Source: Roseobacter insulae
Lineage (GTDB): Bacteria; Pseudomonadota; Alphaproteobacteria; Rhodobacterales; Rhodobacteraceae
DNA: 64,000 nt
Assembly (NCBI RefSeq): GCF_019375555.1
Contig: NZ_JAHXDN010000007.1
Coordinates: 62,001-126,000, forward strand
Reading direction: 5' to 3'
Positions 55,572-63,818 of the stretch are shown piece after piece; positions within the stretch are counted from its first letter, which is position 1, and each line of letters opens with the position of its first letter. The notes beneath the pieces are model-generated. The model saw nothing but the letters and a program-made list of their open reading frames with translations. It was not told where the DNA came from and made no database searches. The translations under genes and the position numbers were made by a program.

Positions 55572-56663
55572 ATGCAAACCATTAAAGCCGCCGTGTGCCA
55601 TGCCTTTGGCGCACCATTGCAAATCGAACAAATTCAACTGAGGGGCCCGCACCAGGGCGAAGTCGAGGTGACCTTGGGTGCGGTGGCAATATGCCATTCC
55701 GACATCTCCTATGCCGAGGGCGCATGGGGCGGGTCGTTGCCGGCCGTATACGGACACGAGGCCGCCGGTGTGGTCAGCAAGGTTGGCGACGCGGTCCGCG
55801 GCCTTGCCGAAGGGGACAGTGTGGTTGTCACCCTGATCCGCGCCTGTGGAACCTGCGGCAACTGTGCGGGCGGCAAACCAACGTTGTGCGAAACACCCTA
55901 TGACGGCGATCACGGACCCATCAAAACCAGCGATGGCGGCAAGCTGCATCAGGCGATGGCCACGGGCGGCTTCGCTGAAAAAGTGGTTGTCGATCAAAAT
56001 CAGGTGGTCCGGATCAGCCCGGACATCCCGAAAGACGCAGCCTCCCTGATCGCTTGCGGTGTGATCACCGGGGTCGGGGCCGTGGTCAACGCCGCCCGGT
56101 TGCGGGCGGGTCAGGACGTTGTTGTCATCGGTGCCGGTGGCGTCGGCCTGAATGCCATTCAGGGTGCGCGGATCGCGGGCGCGCGCCGGATCGTCGCGGT
56201 GGACATGAGCACGGAGAAACTGGAAACCGCCAAGGAATTCGGCGCAACGGATGGTGTGCTGGCAACCGGTGACAAGCCGTGGAAAGCTGCTATCGCCGCC
56301 ATGGGTGGGCGGGGTGCTGACGCGGTGATCGTCACCGTCGGGGCAATTCCCGCCTATGATCGGGCGCCCCGGTATCTCGGGTATGGCGGCAGGGTTGTCA
56401 TGGTCGGCATGCCGCATTCCGGCGCCGAATCGACGTATGAGCCGGTCATTCTCGCCGCCGTCGGTCAGGGCATGGTCGGTTCAAAAATGGGTGACGTGGT
56501 GATCCAGCGCGACATTCCGTGGATGGTAGACCTTTACACGCAGGGCCGTCTGAAACTCGACGAGCTGATTTCCGGCCGCTGGAGTCTGGATGAGATCAAC
56601 GAGGCTATTGCCGACACCAAATCCGGGGCGGCCCGGCGCAACGTCATCGTTTTCGACCGGTAG
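55572..56663 (+). CDS. Zinc-dependent alcohol dehydrogenase
   Basis: Medium-chain dehydrogenase, 363 residues. Catalytic zinc ligands: Cys in AICHSD, the His-Glu of YGHEAAG; structural zinc Cys cluster in ACGTCGNCAGGKPTLC; NAD-binding VIGAGGVGLNAIQ. The closest general pattern is class III/zinc alcohol dehydrogenases. ATG 55572 starts the homology; the ribosome site is weak. It is followed after 55 bp by the enolase-superfamily gene, suggesting one sugar-acid or alcohol pathway. Confidence 0.87.
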   Translation: MQTIKAAVCHAFGAPLQIEQIQLRGPHQGEVEVTLGAVAICHSDISYAEGAWGGSLPAVYGHEAAGVVSKVGDAVRGLAEGDSVVVTLIRACGTCGNCAGGKPTLCETPYDGDHGPIKTSDGGKLHQAMATGGFAEKVVVDQNQVVRISPDIPKDAASLIACGVITGVGAVVNAARLRAGQDVVVIGAGGVGLNAIQGARIAGARRIVAVDMSTEKLETAKEFGATDGVLATGDKPWKAAIAAMGGRGADAVIVTVGAIPAYDRAPRYLGYGGRVVMVGMPHSGAESTYEPVILAAVGQGMVGSKMGDVVIQRDIPWMVDLYTQGRLKLDELISGRWSLDEINEAIADTKSGAARRNVIVFDR

Positions 56664-56718
56664 CGAGAAGGACCCTCAGTGGGGAGAGCACACCCCCAAA
56701 GGCTGAAAGGACATAGCG

Positions 56719-57951
56719 ATGAAGCTCGCGGATTTGGATATCGTGGTCACCGCACCGCCTGCACCCGGGTGGGGCGGCCGCTACTGGATTCTCGTCAAGC
56801 TCACGACCGATGACGGTATCACCGGATGGGGAGAATGCTATGCGTCCTCCATCGGACCCGAGGCCATGCGCGCGGTGATCGAAGACGTGTTTTCCCGACA
56901 CATGGCGGGTGAGAACCCCGAAAACATCGAAAAGATGTTCCGCCGCACCTATTCATCCGGCTTCACGCAGCGGCCGGATCTGACGGTTATGGGCGCGTTT
57001 TCCGGGCTTGAGATCGCCTGCTGGGACATTCTTGGCAAAGCCCGAAACCGCCCGGTGTGGGCCTTGCTTGGCGGGCGTATGAATGAGCGTATCCGGGCCT
57101 ACACCTACCTCTATCCCCTGCCCCGGCATGACATGACGGCCTTCTGGACTTCACCGGATCTCGCCGCGGAAAGCGCCTCTGCGATGGTGGCAAAGGGGTA
57201 CACAGCCGTCAAGTTTGACCCCGCCGGTCCCTACACCCTGCGCGGTGGCCATATGCCCGCGATGAGCGATATTTCCCAATCCGTCGCCTTCTGCAAAGCC
57301 ATTCGCGCCGCGGTGGGTGACAGGGCCGACCTGCTGTTCGGCACCCACGGGCAATTCACCACCGCGGGTGCAATTCGGCTGGGACAGGCGTTGGAACCCT
57401 ATTCACCCCTGTGGTTCGAAGAACCCATACCGCCGGATTCAATCGAGGAGATGGCCAAGGTCGCGCGCAGCGTGCGCATTCCCGTCGCAACCGGCGAGCG
57501 GCTGACCACGAAGGCTGAATTCGCACCGGTGCTGCGGGCCGGGGCCGCAACGATCCTGCAACCCGCCCTGGGGCGCGCGGGCGGCATCTGGGAGATGAAG
57601 AAGGTGGCAGCCATGGCGGAAGTCTACAATGCGCAGATGGCCCCGCATCTCTACGCGGGCCCGGTAGAGTGGGCCGCGAATGTGCACCTTGCCGCCTCGA
57701 TCCCCAACCTGTTGATGGCAGAGACGATTGAGACGCCCTTCCACGACGCGCTGATCAAAGGCAGCATTCGCGTCGAAGACGGGTTCATCATTCCACCGGA
57801 GGCGCCCGGCCTCGGAATCGACGTGGATGAAACACTGGCGCGCGCGCATCCCTACCATGGCGACAATCTGCATCTCGAAATGCAGGAAGCGCCATGTGAC
57901 TACGTTAACGGCAATGCCTTTGAGGGCGGCGCGCCTGCGCCGAAGGACTGA
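56719..57951 (+). CDS. Enolase-superfamily mandelate racemase/muconate lactonising enzyme-type protein
   Basis: A 410-residue barrel enzyme that abstracts the alpha-proton of a carboxylate with Mg2+. Barrel metal ligands lie in FEEPIPP and ATGERLTT; the N-terminal capping domain includes ITGWGECYAS. These resemble sugar-acid dehydratases and galactarolactone cycloisomerases, but specificity cannot be assigned. AAAGGAC precedes ATG 56719. It converges with the RraA gene (8 bp between stops). Confidence 0.85.
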   Translation: MKLADLDIVVTAPPAPGWGGRYWILVKLTTDDGITGWGECYASSIGPEAMRAVIEDVFSRHMAGENPENIEKMFRRTYSSGFTQRPDLTVMGAFSGLEIACWDILGKARNRPVWALLGGRMNERIRAYTYLYPLPRHDMTAFWTSPDLAAESASAMVAKGYTAVKFDPAGPYTLRGGHMPAMSDISQSVAFCKAIRAAVGDRADLLFGTHGQFTTAGAIRLGQALEPYSPLWFEEPIPPDSIEEMAKVARSVRIPVATGERLTTKAEFAPVLRAGAATILQPALGRAGGIWEMKKVAAMAEVYNAQMAPHLYAGPVEWAANVHLAASIPNLLMAETIETPFHDALIKGSIRVEDGFIIPPEAPGLGIDVDETLARAHPYHGDNLHLEMQEAPCDYVNGNAFEGGAPAPKD

Positions 57952-57959
57952 TGCGCCGG

Positions 57960-58655
57960 TCAGGTGCGGGCGGCTTCAAACGCCGCCCACGCCGCTTCGA
58001 ACTGCTCAAAATCGATGCGTTTGTCTTTGACAGCGTCAAACACGATCTTTTCTGATCGGACAAGCTGGGCGATGGCGTCGGCCAGCCGCGGAACGACATC
58101 CTCCGGGATGACCACCCCACCGTGCCTGTCCGCATGCACCAAGGCACCCGGTGCGACGGGCAGGCCGCAGATATCCACGGGCAGGCCGTAGTCGATAACA
58201 TGCACAAAACTATGGCTGGGGCCGACCGACCCGGCCACGACCGGGAAGCCCTCCGGCAGATCCCCAAGATCGCGCATCACGCCATCGGTCAGCGCACCAG
58301 ACAGGCCAAACGCCTTGTGGATGTTGGTATTGACTTCGCCCCAATACGCCCCGATGGCATTGGGCGCATCCATGTCCTGCACAACGGCCACGGCAGGCCG
58401 CGGCCCTTCGGACATGTACTTGTAATAGGCCATGCGGCGCGCCCTCACGACTTCTGGCGAGTCGCTGGGCGGATGCACGGCCTGAATGCGGGCGGTGCGC
58501 GCATACCCGACGATTGCCGGGGACTGCGGTGCAGAGCACAGCATCGTACCGCGCGTGAAATCATCAAATCCCCGTTTGCCCTGCGCCACTTCGATTGCGT
58601 TGCAGACGGTGGGCGTGTCCACACTGCGCAACAGTGCCAAAAGATCGCTGTCCAT
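57960..58655 (-). CDS. RraA-family aldolase-like protein
   Basis: A 231-residue member of the RraA/HMG aldolase family, which splits 4-hydroxy-4-methyl-2-oxoglutarate-type compounds to pyruvate. The DG-x-RD metal motif is seen as TDGVMRDLGDLP, followed by a PVAPGALVHADRHGGVVIP segment, both conserved in class II pyruvate aldolases. Its ATG shares a base with the preceding gene's stop (TGATG). Last gene of the minus-strand operon; probably the C-C cleavage step. Confidence 0.82.
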   Translation of the reverse strand: MDSDLLALLRSVDTPTVCNAIEVAQGKRGFDDFTRGTMLCSAPQSPAIVGYARTARIQAVHPPSDSPEVVRARRMAYYKYMSEGPRPAVAVVQDMDAPNAIGAYWGEVNTNIHKAFGLSGALTDGVMRDLGDLPEGFPVVAGSVGPSHSFVHVIDYGLPVDICGLPVAPGALVHADRHGGVVIPEDVVPRLADAIAQLVRSEKIVFDAVKDKRIDFEQFEAAWAAFEAART

Positions 58656-59782
58656 CACCGCGCCCCCGCCAGCCTGGCGCCTTCGGCGAGGGCTTCGAGC
58701 TTGGCAAAGGCGATCTCGGGATCCACCGCGCCAAAGCCCGCGAAGGTGCCGAAACCACAATCCGAGCCTGCAATCACCCGGTCCGCGCCAACAATCCCGG
58801 CAAAGCGGTCAATCCGCTGGGCCACGAGTTCCGGGTGCTCGACAAAGTTGGTTGTCGTATCAACCACACCCGGCACCAGAACCTTGGTGTCGGGAATACC
58901 AGCCTTGCGGTCGCGGAACACCGTCCATTCATGCGCATGGCGCGGGTTGGACGTTTCAAACAGAACATACCGGGCCTTGGCCGACATCAAGGTATCGAAC
59001 ACCTTGTCCATGCCGATGTCGCAGATATGCGGCCCTTCATAATTGCCCCAGCAGATGTGAATGCGCACCCGGTCCTCGGGCACGTCTTGCAGGGCATGGT
59101 TGAGCGCTTCCACATGAGCGCCCGCCACGTTCAGGAACTCCGCATCACTGAGATCGTTGAACAGCATGTGCCGTGACAACGCGAGATCAGGGCAATCAAG
59201 CTGTACATCAAGCCCTGCCGCGACGATGGTCTGATATTCCTCCCGCATCGCATCGGCCAGGGCGGCCAGGTAAGCTTCCCGCGTCTTGTAGAAATCGTTC
59301 TGCAGGAACAACGAGATCACACCCGGGCTTGCGGCATTCATGAACCCCCGTTCCGCGCCGTGCTGCGCCATCGCGGCTTTCAGATTGTCGATATCCTGCT
59401 GCAGCTCGCCCTGCCCCTTGGATGTCACCTCTCCGGTACACATGGGCCGTGCGTATTTTGGCGTCCCGCCATCCTCGGCCAACCGCTTGAGAAAGCTGGG
59501 AAACTTCCTGAGGTCCGCCGGCGCATTGCGCGGGCTGTCGCCGGAGAACCCGGTGTAGCGGTCCTTGACATATGTGGCGTAGGAAATCTTGGAGGTCTCG
59601 CCGTCGCTGACAATGCCGATACCAGCGGCGACCTGCCTCGCCACCGTATCCGACACCGCTTCGGACATCGCCGTGTCAAAGGCCGCCTTGTCGTAGGGTT
59701 CTTCCCGTTCACGCGCGAAAATAAAATCAACGACTTTCTGGCTCCGCGGCAGGCTGCCGACATGTGTGGTGTCGATACTCAT
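58655..59782 (-). CDS. Cobalamin-independent methionine synthase (MetE)-like methyltransferase
   Basis: A 375-residue single-barrel protein similar to the catalytic C-terminal half of MetE. The folate/substrate-side HVGSLPRS is at the N-terminus; zinc ligands His and Cys are in VRIHICWGN and a Cys is in GSDCGFGTF, so the metal site looks intact. Stand-alone forms of this size usually are not methionine synthases and are found in catabolic clusters. A methyl-transfer or demethylation step on the pathway substrate is plausible (inference). Overlaps cupin and RraA genes. Confidence 0.82.
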   Translation of the reverse strand: MSIDTTHVGSLPRSQKVVDFIFAREREEPYDKAAFDTAMSEAVSDTVARQVAAGIGIVSDGETSKISYATYVKDRYTGFSGDSPRNAPADLRKFPSFLKRLAEDGGTPKYARPMCTGEVTSKGQGELQQDIDNLKAAMAQHGAERGFMNAASPGVISLFLQNDFYKTREAYLAALADAMREEYQTIVAAGLDVQLDCPDLALSRHMLFNDLSDAEFLNVAGAHVEALNHALQDVPEDRVRIHICWGNYEGPHICDIGMDKVFDTLMSAKARYVLFETSNPRHAHEWTVFRDRKAGIPDTKVLVPGVVDTTTNFVEHPELVAQRIDRFAGIVGADRVIAGSDCGFGTFAGFGAVDPEIAFAKLEALAEGARLAGAR

Positions 59783-60747
59783 GTGCCGCTCCATGTTGCG
59801 CCTGCAGGATCACCCGTCGCCACGATATGGAACAACGAAGCTTCACCGGTCATGGCGGGCACGGCTGTATGCATCAGCCCGGCAGGCACAGAGGCCGTGT
59901 CACCGGGGTTCAAAGTCGCTTCTCCGCCGTCCCATTTCAGTTTCCAATGGCCTTTCATCGGCATCAGAACCGACGGCCGGTCATGCTGGTGCATATCCGC
60001 CGATGACGAGTCGCGCGTCAGAAAACCGACCTCGAACCCCGGTTTGTCGCGAATAATGCCCTTTTCACCGATCACAAGGCAGGGCGTTTTCTGGGCCATG
60101 GCGACCATGTCGTAATACCGCCGTACGCCGAACCCCACCACCTGCATCGGGGACAGTTCCGGATAGGCCTTCAGCTCCTCCTCCGTAAGCAGCGGCATCG
60201 GGCCTATACCCTCCGGCAAGCTTTCACCCTTCTTGCTGTCATAGAGTTTCCCGTTCGCCCCGAGGATCAACCCATGGTCCTTGGCATCCCCGATCACTTG
60301 CGGCGCCCAGATGACACCGCCCCCTGCATCGTCGCCGCCAAGGATCGCCATGATCATCCCGTAGTCTGTCCCGATGTTCTCGAAGCCACGGAAAATGCCC
60401 GTGGGGATGTTGATGATGTCGCCCTCTTCCAGGATAACTTCACCGGCGGTTCCCCATCGGCCCCAGAAAAACCGCCAGCGCCCCTTGAGAACAAAAAACA
60501 CTTCGGCCGTACGGTGGCTGTGCAGCGAATTTCGGCACTTTGGCGGCTGGCCCGCCGCGCCGATGTTAAAGCCGTGCGGAAGGTTGATGTGGACATGCTG
60601 ATCAGGGCTTTCTGAAACCCCGCCCCCGATGATGGTAAAGTTCTCCTTCTGATCGCTCCCGGGCGTGTGCGCATCGATGAAGGCCGTTTTACACGGTTTC
60701 AGATCACCGTATCGGACAATGCGGGTTTCCATTTCGGCTGGGATCAT
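59779..60747 (-). CDS. Bicupin protein
   Basis: A 322-residue two-cupin protein. Domain 1 (about 60-150) has the metal motif NSLHSHRTAEVFFVLKG and a PTGIFRGF second motif; domain 2 (about 245-315) has SADMHQHDRPSVLMPMKGHW. Such proteins include dioxygenases and isomerases of the gentisate and sugar type. ATG 60747 follows AGGAGAC and overlaps the 90-aa gene stop; its own stop overlaps the MetE-like ATG. The enzyme reaction cannot be assigned. Confidence 0.82.
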   Translation of the reverse strand: MIPAEMETRIVRYGDLKPCKTAFIDAHTPGSDQKENFTIIGGGVSESPDQHVHINLPHGFNIGAAGQPPKCRNSLHSHRTAEVFFVLKGRWRFFWGRWGTAGEVILEEGDIINIPTGIFRGFENIGTDYGMIMAILGGDDAGGGVIWAPQVIGDAKDHGLILGANGKLYDSKKGESLPEGIGPMPLLTEEELKAYPELSPMQVVGFGVRRYYDMVAMAQKTPCLVIGEKGIIRDKPGFEVGFLTRDSSSADMHQHDRPSVLMPMKGHWKLKWDGGEATLNPGDTASVPAGLMHTAVPAMTGEASLFHIVATGDPAGATWSGT

Positions 60748-61016
60748 TGGTCTGTCTCCTTTTGGTCAGCCTCTGGATTTTGCGCAATGTCGAGCAGTGC
60801 ATCGGCCAATACGATCATATCAGCCGGGTCCATCCGCTGATATTGTACGGACGCCCATCCGGAGCTTATTCGAAGATAGAAACGCTTGTCGTCACCATCA
60901 CCACGCTGCTGCACTTTGATGTTACCACCTGTCACAGGCACAAGTCGTTCCCGCACCGGAGAGGAGAAGCTATCGAAGAAACCTCTTGAGGTGGAGTAGT
61001 TAAACTGAATATGCAT
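60744..61016 (-). CDS. Unrecognised 90-aa protein in the catabolic operon
   Basis: No family recognised. It has no signal peptide or membrane segment. The chain reads as a short beta-rich domain (MHIQFNYSTSRGFFDSF; IKVQQRGDGDDKRFYLRI) with an acidic helical end (ADMIVLADALLDIAQN). ATG 61016 is preceded by GGAGAG, and its stop overlaps the cupin ATG (ATGA), both arguing that it is translated. Could be a subunit or cofactor-binding partner of the cupin enzyme (speculative). Confidence 0.6.
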   Translation of the reverse strand: MHIQFNYSTSRGFFDSFSSPVRERLVPVTGGNIKVQQRGDGDDKRFYLRISSGWASVQYQRMDPADMIVLADALLDIAQNPEADQKETDQ

Positions 61017-61077
61017 TTTGTACTCTCCAGAATTTTAAAGGCCATCTCTCAGATTGAGGGTAGTCCCAATCATCGAC

Positions 61078-62046
61078 CTATCCTGTTTGCAGCAGGATCT
61101 GTTTCCAGATCGTGGTCTCATCAAAGATGACATATTCGCGGCGCAGCCCCCAAGGACCGAATTCAGCGTGGCTGATCCCCAAAAGGTAAACCTCCGCGCC
61201 CGTCGGCGCCCCGAACCGCCCCCATCCGGAGTGTTTGCCATGCAGCGACCAGCGCAGCGCGGCCCGCGGTGGCATCATCGGATCGTCGCGCCCGATCTGG
61301 TGGTCGATCTGGAAGGTCGCATCCGGGAAAGACGCCCGCAGGCCCATCCAGAACTGGTCGACATCGCCGTGGCTGTGGCCGGTCACGCCGCCGGGGTACT
61401 CCACGTGGCAGGCACGGTCATATTCCACGGGGATTGCCGCCATATCCGCCCCCATGACCCGGGTGAGGATATCGGCATATCTGGCGCCCCATTCATTATC
61501 ATTGCCCCGACCTTTGTAGGGACCGGGCTGATCCGTCGCCGGGCTGAGCGGTTTGGTGCAGACCTCTGGCCCGCCTTCGCGCACGATCAGATCGGCGGCG
61601 TAGTCTTTCGGATCCACGCCCAGCTGGCGCACAATGGCCCCCTGATCCCGGATCAGCCATTCATCATTGATCTGGTTGTTGATGGCGTGGCAATCGGCGA
61701 GGATCCGGTAGGTCAGTTTCTTGCCCGTGGCCGCGCCGTAAACCCCATCATACATATGAGTCGCCGTACTGAGCAAACGGTGTGAAGACAGCATCCCCTC
61801 CTCCGGTGTGCCCGACCAGATCACATCCTCCCCCAAAAGCGTCCTGTCTGGGAATTCCGCCAGCGTGGCCATGGTGGCCCCGATCACGTTCTGATTGCCG
61901 ATCACTACAGAGGCGGGCGAGCGAACCACGATGTCTTCGGAATAATACTGATGCAGGGTCGCGATACCGCGATCTTCCCAGATCTCCCTTGTGATGCCGA
62001 TGATGTAATCGGGGAAATCCTTGAACTTGGGATCGAAGCCTTTCAT
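61078..62046 (-). CDS. SnoaL-like (NTF2-fold) protein with two domains
   Basis: A 322-residue protein with two SnoaL/ester-cyclase-like domains (about 20-160 and 170-315); the second includes HVEYPGGVTGHSHGDVDQFWMGLRASFPDA, a typical SnoaL helix-strand block. SnoaL-fold enzymes act as cyclases, isomerases or hydrolases on small ring compounds. It starts 6 bp after LacI on the same strand. A second SnoaL-like gene lies at the window's right end. Confidence 0.78.
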   Translation of the reverse strand: MKGFDPKFKDFPDYIIGITREIWEDRGIATLHQYYSEDIVVRSPASVVIGNQNVIGATMATLAEFPDRTLLGEDVIWSGTPEEGMLSSHRLLSTATHMYDGVYGAATGKKLTYRILADCHAINNQINDEWLIRDQGAIVRQLGVDPKDYAADLIVREGGPEVCTKPLSPATDQPGPYKGRGNDNEWGARYADILTRVMGADMAAIPVEYDRACHVEYPGGVTGHSHGDVDQFWMGLRASFPDATFQIDHQIGRDDPMMPPRAALRWSLHGKHSGWGRFGAPTGAEVYLLGISHAEFGPWGLRREYVIFDETTIWKQILLQTG

Positions 62047-62052
62047 GGCGGG

Positions 62053-63060
62053 TTATTCCTCAGGTTTGCGGGCCGAGCCGCGGATAATCAAAGGGCCGTC
62101 AAGGGTGATACTGCGCGGTGCTTCATCTTCCTGCGTGAGGCGTGCAAGCAAAGCATCAACCGTGGCGGCAACCATGCGGTTGGCGGGTTGGCGGACCGTC
62201 GTAAGATTGTAGCTTGGCCAGTGAGACAGCGTCACATCATCGTATCCCACGACCGAGACGTCGTCGGGCACCCGCAGACCCAGTTCGTACCGCAGCACGT
62301 CCATCACGGCGAAAGCCATGTGGTCGTTGGCCACGAAAACGGCATCAGGGTGGTCGCTTCCACTGAACATTTCGCGGGCCGCTGCCTGGGCGGTTTCAAA
62401 GTTGAAGTTGCCGACGCCGCGCGCAAACAACGACAGCCCCGCAGCCTCCAGCCCGGCCCTGAAACCGGCTTCGCGATCAATCTGGGTCGAGGCGTCCTCC
62501 CATCCGGCGATATGCGCGATCCGCCTGTGCCCACCGGCAATCAGGAAGTCAGCCAGTTTGCGCCCCCCCGCGACATTGTCCGAGGTCACGCTGGTCAGGC
62601 GCGCATCGTATTGATGACGGTTAAAAAGCACGATCGGAATGCCCAGGTCCTCGCATCTTTTTGTCAGATCGTTGGACAGGCCGACAGAGGCCGCAATAAT
62701 CGCGTCCACCTGATAATCCAGCAGTTCATCTATCACGGATTGCGTGGCGTCGTGATCGTTGGAAGCCATGAAAACCAATACATGGTACCCCTGAACCTGC
62801 AGCGCATTGGACAATCGTTCGATCGCTTCGGGGTAGAATTGGTTTTCCAGGTAGGCCACCACCAGACCGATGATGCGGCTGCGCCCGGTGATCAGGGAGC
62901 GCGCCAGCACATTGGGACGATAGCCCAGGGCGGCAGCGGCCTTGCGGACCTTCTCCGCCGTGCCTTTACTCACCGACGCGCCGGGCGTGAACACACGGCT
63001 GACCGCCGACCGGCTGACACCCGCCTTTTCGGCCACTTCGAGAGATGTCACTTTGCCCAT
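62053..63060 (-). CDS. LacI-family transcriptional regulator
   Basis: A 335-residue regulator. Helix-turn-helix at residues 5-25 (TSLEVAEKAGVSRSAVSRVF), hinge near RPNVLARSL, and a periplasmic-binding-protein-like effector domain (60-325) with VANDHMAFAVMDVLR and SVVGYDDVTLS. LacI proteins of this kind usually sense a sugar or sugar acid. It overlaps the SDR stop by one base and sits inside the operon it probably controls; operator candidates lie outside the window or at 55469-55485. Confidence 0.9.
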   Translation of the reverse strand: MGKVTSLEVAEKAGVSRSAVSRVFTPGASVSKGTAEKVRKAAAALGYRPNVLARSLITGRSRIIGLVVAYLENQFYPEAIERLSNALQVQGYHVLVFMASNDHDATQSVIDELLDYQVDAIIAASVGLSNDLTKRCEDLGIPIVLFNRHQYDARLTSVTSDNVAGGRKLADFLIAGGHRRIAHIAGWEDASTQIDREAGFRAGLEAAGLSLFARGVGNFNFETAQAAAREMFSGSDHPDAVFVANDHMAFAVMDVLRYELGLRVPDDVSVVGYDDVTLSHWPSYNLTTVRQPANRMVAATVDALLARLTQEDEAPRSITLDGPLIIRGSARKPEE

Positions 63061-63818
63061 CAGCCCGCAGTCCACCCGCCATCGATCATCATCGAGGTTC
63101 CGGTGATCATGGCCGAGGCATCGGAGGCAAGAAACAAGGCGGCGCCCATGATGTCCTCGACCTCGCCCACGCGCGGCAGCTTGATCTTTTCCATGATCCA
63201 CGCAAGCCGTTCTGGGTTGTCAAAAGTCACCGCCGACAGGGGTGTACGGATGAACGTCGGGCAAATCGTGTTGATCCGAATACCGGATTTGCCCCATTCG
63301 ATCGCCATGGATTTCACCATGCCTTCAAGCGCATGTTTGGACGCACAATAAACCGCCCGATCAATGCCCCCGACATGTCCCATCTGGCTGGAGATATGAA
63401 TGATCGAGCCGGGCAAACCCGCCGCCATCAGCGCCCTGGCCGCCTGTGCGGACAGAAAATAGGCACCCCGCAGATTCAGGTTCATCACCGCGTCGAAATC
63501 AGCGGGCGTTGTCTCGACCGCCGGGGAATGCCGTGCGAGCCCTGCCGAATTGATCACGATGTCGAAGGGCGCGTCAAACACATCCGGCAGCGCATCTGGA
63601 TTGCTCTGATCCAGCGGCATCGCCTCGGCGGACCAGCCTTCTGCTGCCATGGCGTTCACCGACGCCTGCAGCACGTCCACGCGACGGGCGGCGCAAACCA
63701 CATGCGCGCCAGCCTCTGCCAGCGCCACCGCGCATCCAAGGCCAATACCGGAAGACGCCCCCGTCACGAGGGCGCGTTTGCCAGACAGGTCGAAGCTCGG
63801 CGTTCTTGGCAGTTGCAC
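63060..63818 (-). CDS. Short-chain dehydrogenase/reductase
   Basis: A 252-residue NAD(P)-dependent oxidoreductase. The cofactor loop is TGASSGIGLG, the NAG-like motif is NSAGLA and the catalytic YxxxK is YCASKHALEG with an upstream Ser. GTG at 63818 shares a base with the previous gene's TAG stop (TAGTG). Probably oxidises a hydroxyl group of the pathway substrate. Confidence 0.88.
   Translation of the reverse strand: MQLPRTPSFDLSGKRALVTGASSGIGLGCAVALAEAGAHVVCAARRVDVLQASVNAMAAEGWSAEAMPLDQSNPDALPDVFDAPFDIVINSAGLARHSPAVETTPADFDAVMNLNLRGAYFLSAQAARALMAAGLPGSIIHISSQMGHVGGIDRAVYCASKHALEGMVKSMAIEWGKSGIRINTICPTFIRTPLSAVTFDNPERLAWIMEKIKLPRVGEVEDIMGAALFLASDASAMITGTSMMIDGGWTAG

Noticed and set aside
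61951-63351. 466-codon open frame on the plus strand opposite the LacI and SDR genes
   Set aside because: Low-complexity, no motifs; the minus-strand genes have clear families and overlapping stop/start signals.
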